Source: Corylus avellana
Taxonomy: Eukaryota > Streptophyta > Magnoliopsida > Fagales > Betulaceae
Direction: 5' to 3'
DNA: 64,000 bases
NCBI RefSeq assembly: GCF_901000735.1
Contig: NC_081543.1
Span: forward strand, 30,588,771 to 30,652,770
Shown here: positions 44,117 through 55,128 of the stretch, piece after piece
Layout of the letters: the number at the start of each line of letters is the position of its first letter
How positions within the stretch are numbered: the first letter of the stretch is position 1
Made by a program: the position numbers and the translations under genes
Notes under the pieces: model-generated
The model's input: only the letters and a program-made list of their open reading frames with translations
Databases searched by the model: none
What the model was told of the DNA's origin: nothing

Positions 44117-44294
44117 CATGTCAAAGAGGTTGAAACTCGAAATGGGAACATTTGATATCAAGTATCTGGGTGATGATAATGAGTGGGTATTGATAGCCTG
44201 CGATGCAGACCTGCAGGAGTGCATGCATAGATATTTCAAAATCATCGACAGCCAACAATATCCTCAGGCTTTTGGTTCAATGTGTAATGGCTAA
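44117..44294 (+). pseudogene. NLP PB1-domain remnant (NLP copy 5)
   Basis: Encodes SKRLKLEMGTFDIKYL, then GDDNEWVLIACDADLQEC. A 4-bp TGCA duplication near 44220 shifts the frame, so the usual IDISRSS ending becomes MHRYFKII and a late TAA is used. The upstream part of PB1 and the RWP-RK domain are absent. Confidence 0.82.
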
Positions 44295-44519
44295 TATGGG
44301 GAGCTCCTGTGAGAGCTATGAGGAGTGAGGATTAATTAGTTTGTACAAATTAGTGACTCTGTTGATCCTTTCTGTAAGAAGTTTTCCTTTAAATTAAAGT
44401 AGTACCACTTTCCTAGCTAGATCATTGACTTAAAAATTGTGCTAGTGATTAAGTTCTCTTCTATATATTCAAATATTCATATATATTGACTTGTGCACCA
44501 CGCTCACTTGTCTACATAT

Positions 44520-44625
44520 AACGAAAGTTGGGGGTGCCATGTGTTCTCAATTATAGATGTGGCAGTCCATTTTGTATCATGTGTTCCGTACGTATAGGAC
44601 ATAGGATACAAGCCACCCTGACATC
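44520..44625. repeat. palindromic minisatellite, one to two units
   Basis: Short member of the family: GAAAGTTGGGGGTGCCATGTG, TCAATTATAGATGTGGCAGTC, and TAGGACATAGGATACAAGCC. Confidence 0.5.
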
Positions 44626-45265
44626 TAAATAGGTTTTAGTGTTTGAAATTATTGGGAGTACTTTGCTAAAGCAAACTTATAGTTCTTTTCCTCCTTGTAA
44701 CATTCAACAAAATGATAAAATCAACCCTAATCCCTCCTTTTATAAACTATATAAAAACTTACATGGATGGGTCAAAAATCAAATATCCTTTATATATGGA
44801 AGAAAAATATTATTAGGGTACATGGCCATTTGTAATGCACACCTATACTTGAGTTGAGTATGAAATGAATGGGATTGTTAGAGTAATGCTAAAAATTAGT
44901 AATGCTAAAAATTACACTTTTATTCTATCACTATTGCACAATGTGAATGTGATAGTGTCAATCAATATTTGCTTAAAAAAAAAAAAGAAATGAAAAGTTG
45001 TTTGGCACTGTCACGTCAGCGGAATGAGTAGTATCATCTTTTACTCGAAATCCTTTAAGAATGTCTAAAACAAAAATGAAAACATGGAGAAAATAGCAAA
45101 ATATAATTAGCTCATTACTGCAATATTATGATATATAGTTGGTGATGAACACAAGAAAGAAACTACATTTGTTTGTGATATATATTATCACACTCGACTA
45201 AGATAACACTTCTTGGAAGTGGGTTCTAGTTATCCGACGGTGGGGATGGGAGAGTCTTCACGATT
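44626..45265. other. NLP-SWEET convergent spacer
   Basis: AT-rich spacer homologous to the other modules, with a ~170-bp extra block at 44880-45040 (TAATGCTAAAAATTA repeats) that the others lack. No gene seen. Confidence 0.45.
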
Positions 45266-48200
45266 CTAAGATGCACTGCCAACCTTCTTAGCATCTTCTC
45301 CATCCACAACCAGCTCTGACAGATCCACCTGGCCAGCTTTGCCCTTCCTTTCTGCAATCTGTCGTTTTGTGGATTTGTAGAAAGTGGCATAGAGAATCAA
45401 CTGGGCCAGCGAAAACATTGTTCCCACCCCATTGGGTACCTGAGACGACCAAATCCATTGTCATTCTTACAATCATAATTAAGAAAGTATGTGATTTATG
45501 TTTGTTAATGTGTTTGGAGGATGTTTTTTTTGTTTAATTTGATACAAAGTAAACAAGTTTTTTATGTGTGAAGAGTTTTTTGTTTTTTTTTTGAGTTGTT
45601 GTTCGTTAATACTTAATATATTTGTCTTCTAACCAGAAAGACAAATGATATATGCACTTTAAAAAGCATAATAGTAAAAATTACCATTAGATCTCTAATA
45701 CAAAAAATAACAACACAAACAAATATAATATTTGTCTCGGTTTGTTTTGACGTAAAATGTTTTTCGTTAAAAAATATTTTCTGGAAAATCATTTTTCAAA
45801 AAAATGTTTTATGCTTAAAATATTTTTTAGCGTTTGGCACGTACGAAAAAATCATAATATATATATATATTATTTTCATTCAATAGTATTAAGCTATAAG
45901 AATCAACTTTTATTCACAATATAAAAATATTAATATAAAATGCTTTTTAAAATTATGAAAATAAAAACCTAAAGATTTGAGTTATGGCGAGTTAATAAAT
46001 GAGAAGTTCAAACTCAGAATAATGATTTACGATTTAAAAAATAAAAAATAAAAACTATTTTATAAAAATTAAAAAAGTTTTTTCAATCAAACCAAAAATA
46101 TTTTCAGTTGGCTATTATTTTTTGTTGTACCAAACATTGAAAAAATAAAAAAAATAAAAGTTTTTAACATTTATTTTACGCCGAAGCAAATGGACTACTA
46201 ATTTTTTTTTTTTTTTTTTTTTCTTTGAGAGAGAGAGAGAGAGGGGTTGAGTATGTGAATTACAATGATGAAGGGGTCAAATTCAATAAGAGCGTAAGTA
46301 CTCCAGGCAAGACCATTGGCAAAGCAACCAAGAGAGAGGAAAAAGGGCATATACTCCACACTTTTTGTGGTAATCACCAATTTCTGCACCACACACAAAA
46401 GCATCTTCGTCAATATATAGACAAATTATGATGATCAAAAAATAGAAAACAAAAATAATGAGCTATTAATTAGTTCCTTAAGAACTTAATTAAGTAACAG
46501 CCATCAAATATTTACCAAAAACAAATATATTAATTAATTCAGCATCAAACATTAATACATGTCCATTTTTGCCACACTTATATGTTAAAATATTAATTAA
46601 ATAATTAAAATTTGTCACTTTCTAATAATTTAAATTTTTAAAATAAATAGTAATTTAATATGATATCATAACAAAAGTATAATTAAATTCAAGCCCCGTA
46701 TTCAGTTTATCCTCTATTTTCCCCATTTTAATTAAAATAGTCCACATGTTTACTACGTTAACAAAGTTACATTGACTATTCACTATTCTGATCATTATAA
46801 CTCAATATATCTAAGATTCCAACACATGCATGTGAAACTCCAACATTTCATAGGATCAAAACAAAAATGGGTACCATATTTGGGTATAGGGTAATATATA
46901 GTAGATTGACTAACCATGACAACCAATGGTGAAGCGTACATCATGACGTTGAACAAAATGCATATGATGCCTACAATCAAAGACCGCTCCTTATGCGAAT
47001 GGGCAATGGTTAAAACCAAAGTTGTGAGTACGCAGATGAATATCAGTTCGAGTAGCAGGCCCAGCAAAACTCTGAGCCTCTTTTTCCTATCGGAGTAGAT
47101 GAAGAAGAGGATTATATACACGAGCTCGATGGCGGTCCCCGAGCCGTTGATGGTCACCACCAAGAAGCTGTGGGGGTGCACCATGGGCAGCCCATACAAG
47201 GTCCAAACCAGGCAGTTGATTAGAGTTGCAAGGTATGGTGCTGGTGAGTAATTCTCCACTGACTTTTTCTTCCATATTTGAACAAAAGTTGGACTGTAAA
47301 TTAAATGCCACTATCAATAATAGTCAAAAAAAATTAAAAAAAAAAAAAAAAAAATGCACACGAGGATCAGCTCAAATGATCAACTCATTGGCTAATACCA
47401 TGAGATCTGCTTGTTCAACCAATACACGATTTTTGCGGACGAATTCATATATCTAGAGTTTACCCGATAGAAAAGAGTCATAAAGTGGTCCTATCTTGAA
47501 GGAGTTCCACCTTGTTAAGAAAAAATAAAAGATATAACAAGATTTTGGGTTTGGTTATTTGATCTTTCTAAAAAGGTGATGATAATTTAATGCCATTATC
47601 ATGAATAGTAAAAAAAAAACAATTGCATGCGAGAATCAACTCAAATGGTCAACTCATTTGGTTAATACCATGGAATGGGCGCCTCATTCAACCAATACAT
47701 GATTCTTGCAGGTGAAATCATGTATCTAAAATTTACCCGACAGAAAAGAGTCAAAAAAAAAAATGATCCTATCTTGAAGGAATTCCACCTCATTAAGAAA
47801 AAATAATATATAGTAAAAAATAAAGATATAAGAAGATTTTGAGTTTGGTTATTTGATATTTCCAAAAAGGGCACTCTCTTTGTTGATGTTACTCCAAACT
47901 CTAAAGCCAGATTATCTTTCAACCTTCATCCAATGCAAAATGATATAAATAAAAAAGATAAGAGAGAAAGGATAGAAAATTAAGGTTAATTAATGCCTCT
48001 TATTTGGGTTAAACCTCTTGATTAAAAGGTATTGGAAAGCCAAAAATGCCCTTCAAGCCATCCAAAAAGACAAAATTGTCTTGTTTTTTTGCTCAAATTC
48101 TTGTTAATTAAAGGGGCAAAATACTGGGAGTGCCAAAAATCAGTGGCATTATATATGGAAAGAAAGCTTACAGTGGGGACAAGAACAAGAAAAGTGAGAT

Positions 48201-48430
48201 AATGTTTCCTGAAAGCAAGCAAAAGAACCCCCACATCAGTTTTGAATTTATCTGAACAAGAAAACGGTAATAAATCCAAAGTAAATTCTCTACGAACCCA
48301 AAACCAATAATAAAACAAAGCATGCATAAAAGTATAATATTATCTTCTTCTTCTTCTTTCAGAAATTAAACTAACCAACCCACCCACCTAGAACACCAAC
48401 GGCTGTTCGAATAGCATCTGTAGAAACCAT
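45266..48430 (-). CDS. SWEET-6: clade II SWEET sugar transporter
   Basis: Five exons with GT/AG borders: 48388-48430, 48172-48208, 46915-47293, 46264-46383 and 45266-45439, encoding 250 aa. It starts [20 protein letters not shown] and ends [10 protein letters not shown]. All landmark residues are present: four bundle prolines, TING (residue 76, codon 47146-47148), VPNG (residue 196, codon 45431-45433), DPF and LAW. The usual third and fourth SWEET exons are fused into one 379-nt exon, as in all copies here. It keeps a TATA-containing upstream segment (48567-48574). Intron 4 contains a MITE and intron 2 a local tandem duplication. This copy best represents the ancestral gene and is likely functional. 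Confidence 0.93.
45733..46195. mobile_element. ~460-bp MITE-like element in SWEET-6 intron 4
   Basis: Imperfect terminal inverted repeats: GTTTGTTTTGACGTAAAATG at the left and CATTTATTTTACGCCGAAGC at the right. The interior is AT-rich with ATATTTT repeats. It is missing from intron 4 of the other SWEET copies. Superfamily uncertain, hAT-like in character. Confidence 0.55.
47296..47870. repeat. local tandem duplication in SWEET-6 intron 2
   Basis: Two diverged ~285-bp units (from ~47296 and from ~47584) each start TAATTTAATGCCA or a close variant. They continue with CTCAAATG(A/G)TCAACTCAT, CCAATACA(C/T)GATT and GAAGGA(G/A)TTCCACCT. Other SWEET copies have one unit. Confidence 0.6.
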
Positions 48431-48566
48431 TTTGCTGGAGCTGAAGAAGAAAGAACAATGAGAAAAGTGAGAGACAGAGAGAGAGGGAGAGAGAAAGAGA
48501 GAGAAGATTGTATGTATTGAAGTAGGAGGAGTTAAGTTGGTGGTTCGGTGAGGGGTGCTTGCGTCT

Positions 48567-48574
48567 CTTTTATA
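48567..48574 (-). promoter_or_regulatory. TATA box of SWEET-6
   Basis: TATAAAAG on the - strand, 137 bp upstream of the start codon, in the context GCTTATAAAAGAGACGC. A GA-rich leader (48471-48505) lies between it and the ATG. The surrounding ~85-bp segment is not present upstream of SWEET-4 or SWEET-5. Confidence 0.6.
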
Positions 48575-49205
48575 AGCTCATGTTTTGGATGATATCCAAA
48601 AGTTGTGGTCGGTCACTTGCATGACATGTATTGCTTCGTGCAACGTGAATCTAACACATGGAAAGAGCTGCCTTAAATGAAGGCTGTAAAGGAATAACAT
48701 TTCCATTTTTTTACCCAGAAAGAGAAAGAGAGAGAGAGAGAGAGATAGATGGCACTGGCTTCAAGATTCTCAGCACCTTAGCGTTATAGGTATGAGAAAG
48801 TGACTTGTTTCTCAGTGGCCTTTCTTAGATAAAATGGCCATTTGGCATTCCTGCCTCTTCCCTCCCCCTCCCCCCTGAATTTAAGTCTATCTTATCCGAA
48901 TCCCTTGTATGGTTAATTTTTCTATGGATCCAAAAACACCTTGACTTTATAGCAGTTATGACTTAACTAGCTGCCCGTTATGATGATTGTGTCTCCACTT
49001 TTATTATCACAAATAACCTTCTTAATTCTGCATTAATTATGTTTTAATTCATCACTTTTACTCTTCCCGCCAGTCAAATGTTACAATAAAAGCAAAAATA
49101 ATTGTGTTTTACTCAATAATTTGGAGAAATTTTAGTGAATTGATGAGCAATATTTACTCACCAAATTTTATTTTTTTATTTTTTATTTTTTATTTTTATT
49201 TTTTG
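48575..49205. other. SWEET-6 upstream region
   Basis: Shares TTGCATGACATGTA and the AACACATGGAAAG block with the SWEET-4 and -5 upstream regions. After ~48790 it becomes unrelated AT-rich sequence. This marks the right-hand end of the SWEET array. Confidence 0.5.
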
Positions 49206-49310
49206 TCCTCAAGAGGTAGCTCAATCAGCTAGGACCACGCTTAATGAAGTAGAGGTCACTAGTTCGAATCCCCCTCCCCCTCTTGTGCGGACATGTCAAA
49301 AAAAAATATA
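49206..49310 (+). mobile_element. tRNA-derived SINE
   Basis: Box A-like TAGCTCAATCAGCTAGG and box B-like ACTAGTTCGAATCCCC, followed by a pyrimidine-rich stretch, CTTGTGCGGACATGTC and an A-tail at 49298-49306. Same family as the - strand copy at 5903-6038. No clear target duplication. Confidence 0.7.
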
Positions 49311-52300
49311 TATATATATATATAAAAGCATTTATTGAATATCTAATATTCTCTCCTCCCAATAAAAAAATAAAGAAATCCTTTATAAACATAATAATAA
49401 TAATAATAATAATAATAGTAAATAGTTAAAATAAAGAGCGAGATGAAGTACTGTTTTAAAAAATTAAGTAGATAATTAAAATAAAAAAAATGTGACTTTT
49501 TTTAACTAAAAGATGAGAAAATTTGTTGAGTCGGCTAGATGCTATACTATGTTTAAATTAATAAATTTAATTATTTAATTAATGTATCTTTTAATAAGCC
49601 AAAAAGGCACATGCATGGTGCAAATGTTTGTGCTAGCTAGCTGCCATTGTATGGCATCAAACACCAAAAGGGTTTTGCCCTTATCTGTAAAGGGGGTTAT
49701 ATGTAATGTTTATGGGCAGGTGGGTCATGGTTAGAATGTGAGTTGAACATGCATCTAATGTTGCATATCTGGTGGTTATATTAATTAATTAATTAATTAA
49801 TTAATTAATTAATTTAACTCTTCTTAAAGATCTCTGTTTAATTAATTAATTGACTTCTTTGGCAATTGGCATTAATTAAGGTTCACATATATATATATAT
49901 AGCAGTTTCGATCTCTTGCAGTAACATCAAGGCAAATGCATGGAAATGCATGCACGTCGACGTGTGTCTTCGATCGTGTTCTTCTTCCATCGGAACTTGA
50001 TCACATTTTTTCATTTTCTGCAAAAATAAAAGTAAAAGTCGATCTCATTATATATATATATGATCTTCCACACAAATGAGAAAAGGTAGAAAAAGGGTGA
50101 TGATTTTTCAACTAGATTGTTGTACATATATACACTCGTCACTACAATTGACTTGAGCATGACTCCATAGTCTTCAAAAACTGTTACTTTCGGTAGGGAG
50201 GTAGAAAAGTAGTCACATGATCGACGAGTGCTGATCCATATAGGCAAGCAGACAAAATTGGCTCCATTTGTTAATGTAAAAATGTATATAAAGGTGAAAA
50301 TAGTTTTAAGAATTTTATATTTTAAGTTGTTTGTTAATGTTTTTTATTTTAAAAATAAAAAGAAAAAAGAAACGGAAGTGAGAAAGAAAAAAACTTTAAC
50401 AAACAATGACAACAACTTCGAAAAAATAAAAAAAAAATAAAAAAAAGTTGTGTTACCGTCATGTATGAGAGCAAACAACACATTGACAATTTAAATAAAG
50501 TAAAGATATATTAATATAGAGTTAATGTTCGAATTCAAAACTTCAACTTTAATAACATGTTAAACGTTTTAGATAAATTAATGGTGATTTAATTAACAAA
50601 GTAGCATGGATCTATGCGATTTAATTTTAAAATTAATTTCTTATTTGACAAGCATAATCGGAGAATGCTTATGCTGCGCTATAAAGAAAGAAAATAGCTT
50701 ACGAGAATATTCAAATTAAACTATTTAATAAATACTTTTAACCCTTTTAACCAAATTAATTTTGATATCTTTTGAGCATATATACGTAAATGACTTTTTG
50801 GGACCCATATGAAAAGAAGTTCCATTTATAAGTTAATGCAATCCACTTTTTAGAGTACATTGCGCGAGTTGGATTTGTGAGTAATTAAACAATAATCTCT
50901 AGAAGTTACACATATACAGATTCTGAGACACGTACACATGATCGAGTTCCTGTTTTGACTGTTTGAAAAATCATAAAATCTACAACTACTTATATCTCTT
51001 TTATAACACGTGTCAACGAGTGCTTTAAAAATGTTATTTTTTGTTTAATGCATAATGTAACTCCAATCACATGCTAACTAATATAACATGTGTCAATAAA
51101 TTGTAAAATAGTTGTAAAAAGGTTGTAGGTCTAGGCTGTCTAGCAACATTACTATTAAGTCTTAACTGTTCACCCTATATATATAAGCCGAATCACTTTC
51201 AGAAGTGTCTTAATATTTTAACATATGACGTGAACTCTTTTTATTTTAACGCTAAACCGGTTTTTTAAGGCATAATTTGTGAACTGTTTTTACTTTAAAA
51301 ACCGGTTCATTAAATTAGCATAATTAATGATGTTTAATTATATTTGCAGAGTTTTCCATATATAAATTATTCAATAAATTAAGTATTATTAATGTCAAAA
51401 TCAAATAAGGAAACAAATAATACAAATCAAATTATGTATTATTATGTTTAATCACTTTAATATGTATATAACATAATATTATATGTTATAGTTGAAATAG
51501 ATGAACTAAATGATAGGATGTAGAAACAAAATAGAAAAAGATTTCATTGCATTATTTTTGTTTTTTTAAATATATAATTGTATATTAATTATTAATTGTA
51601 TAGATTGTCGGGTTTTTACTCAACATAATAATTAGGTATTTATTTTTGATTTCACTAGCAACAATAATCTTTATTAATAAAAAATATATAGGTATATATT
51701 CAATGTCCAAACCAAATTAATGTTTTAATTAAGCAAAATTTAATTTTTTCTCTTGCAATTATGAAAAGTAAATTTCATAATACTATGAAAAATATGATTA
51801 TAATATTTTTAAATTTTATAATTAAATTGTAATGAAGAATCATGTGCATTGCGTGAGTTATAAGCTAGTCATATATAATTGAGTAATGATATATATACTA
51901 CATATTTATCCCATAATGTTAGTGTGACCATTCTAATTACCAACCCTTAAATTTATTTTTTTTCTTTTTAACAATAACTGGTTTAATGATTGATTGAGAC
52001 CAACACGTAAGCATTAATGTGAGATAATTATAAATTTAAAATATAAGTTTTAACATTATTCTTTGTAATTCGATCCACTAGGGTGCATGTAAGCTGACTT
52101 GGAGAGACGCCAATCTTTTCACAAAAACTTTTTTTTGTCCTTTTTTTTTGTTTTTCTTTGAAAGGTGAACAGCTTTAAAATTGTTCGTAAACTTAAATTT
52201 GTCTTCTTGCGCAGGGATAAGGAGTGATATATATATTCCCCATTAAAGTCTCAATAATTCCTCTTTTTCAAAAGAGTAGATGATCATGAGAACTATAAGA

Positions 52301-54680
52301 TCAAAAGCTAGCATCTAGGTATTCGATCTACCAAAGAATTAAGGCAGCACCATCCATATTCTAAAACTGCACAAAACCCTAAACAGTTCTGAGGAGAGTT
52401 GGCCATGGAGACCAATGCTGGCCCTCCAACACACCCGGACATCAAGTAGTGGCAGAACAATTTTCAGTCCCCATCAAAATGAGATATGGGCATCATTGTT
52501 CAAATCATCAAAAACCTAACTAGCTACCTCCATTATGAATATATTCCTAATTGCCTTAGGAATATTAAACTAATGTGTTTAATCGTCTAATGAATCAAAT
52601 TCTTATATGATTAGAATGAAGAAGAAATGACGGGACATGAGTGTACTCCATTTTTAAGTGCATTCCCTTTTTTATTTTTATTTTTACTTTTAAGTACAAC
52701 TTGGAGGGTCCTTTCCAGTTTCCACTAGAAGGGTACTGGAGAGAAGAAAATGGGAATGAAAGTCAGAAGAGGTTTGGCAGCCACCCGAAATGGCTTTCGA
52801 GAAAAAGAGGCAGAGATGGTTGAGACTATTGGAAATATATATAGAGAAATTTTCAAGTTATATCAACTTTCTTTATTGAAGTAAAGGTTAATAAACATTA
52901 ATCATATTGTTGCCTCCTCATATTGTGTATTAATTATTGCAATGTCCTGGCCTTGTTAACGTTTCAAGCTAATTAACCAGTGTCAGTGAGTTTTCATTGG
53001 TGACCATGATCATCTTGTTCTGTCTTCTTTTTGCTGAATCGGGAAAATTTTTCTTTAGAGTCTAATTAACTGTTTCATGTCAGCCGCTCTGCTTACATGA
53101 TCCAACGGCTCTTAAAATATGTTTTACTCGGTGAGATTTTAAATGTCATAAAATGATATGGTTTCTCTCATTATACATTAATTAATTTTCATATAAGAAG
53201 GTCAAAAGCATGATCTAATACGACAAACAAAATAAACTGAACTGGCGTATGGAACACGCCTAAGTTCATATCACTTCTCCTCTCTTATTCCAAAAAAGTA
53301 ATCAACGATATGACCCACTTCATTTCATATACATTTCTAGCCAACAAAACAGCTCTAATTTCCACCCACTTTCTTCTCAAAAGAAGTGTTTACTAGTGAT
53401 TTTTGCCCCAATTTCCCACATTGGACAAAACTAGAGGCTTCGTAACAAAATTGAATACAGATTTCTAATTGACATCAAAAACTCTATTTTCCACTCCCAC
53501 TTTCTTCTTAAAAGATGTATGAGTTTCCTAGTTATTTTCGCTTTAATTTCTCACGTCGGCCAAAAATAGGCTTTGTAACAAAATTAAATATGAGTTTCTA
53601 ATTAAATCTTTGACGTTGTACATCAAAAGAGAAACTGCTGCAAAAATTAGTACAGATTCAATGCTTTTCGAAATCTAAAAGAACGTTAGATTGCATTTCG
53701 ACAAGTGATTGAGCTGAAAATTAAAATATATTTAGAAACAATTATTTTGTTTATATACATTTTTTTTTTCTAAATAAAAAGGGTAGACGAGGGAAATCAA
53801 CTGTGATTATTCTACTTAGGCATAACTAGAGTAACACCAACTAGCATGGAGCCGCACATGTGAGATTTAGACGGTTGGAACCGCATGCACTCTCTCAAGT
53901 TCGACTGAAACATAGCTTGGCCCAGCCCTACCAAAACATTAATGAGAATCAAGGTGGTTTACACTAATCATACATGCATGGAGATTCCCATTGCGAGATT
54001 CAAACTCATACCCTAGTGTGTACCCAATAACTTTGAAGATATTTTTGGACCATTGAACCACCACCCTTAAATTGTATTTTTTTATATTAACACTAATGGA
54101 TACTAGTAGTTTATTTTTATATATTAATTTTATTTTAAAACTTAATATATTTTGCATTCACACTTTGGCACAATAACAAGTCCTCATTCGGTCCCTAAAT
54201 ACTGTTGTTGAAAGTGGTACATTTTATATGCTTCTTATATTCTCCATTTTGGGATTAGAAAGATATGATAATCTATAAAATCCAAATAAATGACCCAGCA
54301 TTGCCAGCTTGGCCCTAATGAGGAAGACCAATTATGAAAAATATAGTTTATGCGGCATGGGACTCCACTCCTGATTCTTTAGGAAAATGATTCAATGTCA
54401 TCAACACTAACGACTGGTCTAGCTAGCAACCAGGTGTACCAGGTCAGCTTGAGGTGGACGAAATGATTATGAAGAACATGAATTTTGGAATGGTGAGAAG
54501 GACAAAGCTACAGCTAAAACATGACATGCCAAAGCACATCAATAGAAAACCAGTTAAAAGTAATTTACATGCCTTAACGATTGGAGACGTAGACATTACA
54601 AACTCAAGTGATAATTTACGTAAGATTTAAATCTTACAATGTCAAGTGAATTGTCACGTCAATTTGTAAGTCTACGTGAT
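49311..54680. other. long AT-rich intergenic region
   Basis: No convincing gene. Microsatellites are common: (TA)n at 49309-49323, (AAT)n at 49392-49417, and (TTAA)n at 49784-49814. A short stretch at 52404-52450 (METNAGPPTHPDIK followed by a stop) looks coding-like but is too short to identify. Confidence 0.5.
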
Positions 54681-55128
54681 TAGGGGTGGACAAAATCTTC
54701 CCAACCCGACCCACCTGCAAAAACCGAATTTTAGTGTAAAATTTGCAAATTAGGGTTGAAATTTTAACTATCCATGCGAGTCTGAGTAGGTTTCGGGTAA
54801 GATATTTTGAAGAAGAAGAAGAAGAGAAGCAGCAGAGGCAGCACGCAAGAGGAGAGAAAAAAACCCTTAAGAGAAAGAAAAGAAAGAAGAAAAAGAAAGA
54901 GGGAGAGAAGAGACGCAGCAGCAACTGAAAGAGGAGAGAGCAGAGAGAGACGCGGGAGAAGAAGACTCACACAAACCCAAAGTATCCGTCCTGCCCCACA
55001 AAGCCCGAGACCTGGCGGGTATTGTCCAATGAAGCTGGGTCTCAAGTACCAATTTTAATACCCGAGGGGTGCGGGTCAGGTACAAAAATGCTCAAAAACC
55101 AACCCACCCCGACCTGTGCCCACCCCTA
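54681..55128. mobile_element. 448-bp hAT-like MITE
   Basis: Terminal inverted repeats TAGGGGTGGACA and TGCCCACCCCTA bound the block. The interior has a long GAAGAAG / GAGAGA purine tract and further inverted GACCC / GGGTC-type blocks. The termini resemble those of hAT-derived MITEs; the 8-bp flanks match only partly. Confidence 0.6.

Noticed and set aside
49206..49310. A functional tRNA gene
   Set aside because: Box A and B are present but no acceptor or anticodon stems can be formed, and an A-tail follows, so it fits a SINE.
52404..52560. Coding-like stretch METNAGPPTHPDIK
   Set aside because: Interrupted by a stop after 14 codons and not recognisable; too short to call.
54743..55085. Arg/Lys/Glu-rich and Leu/Ser-rich frames on both strands
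   Set aside because: They are translations of the purine-rich tract inside a MITE, not genes.
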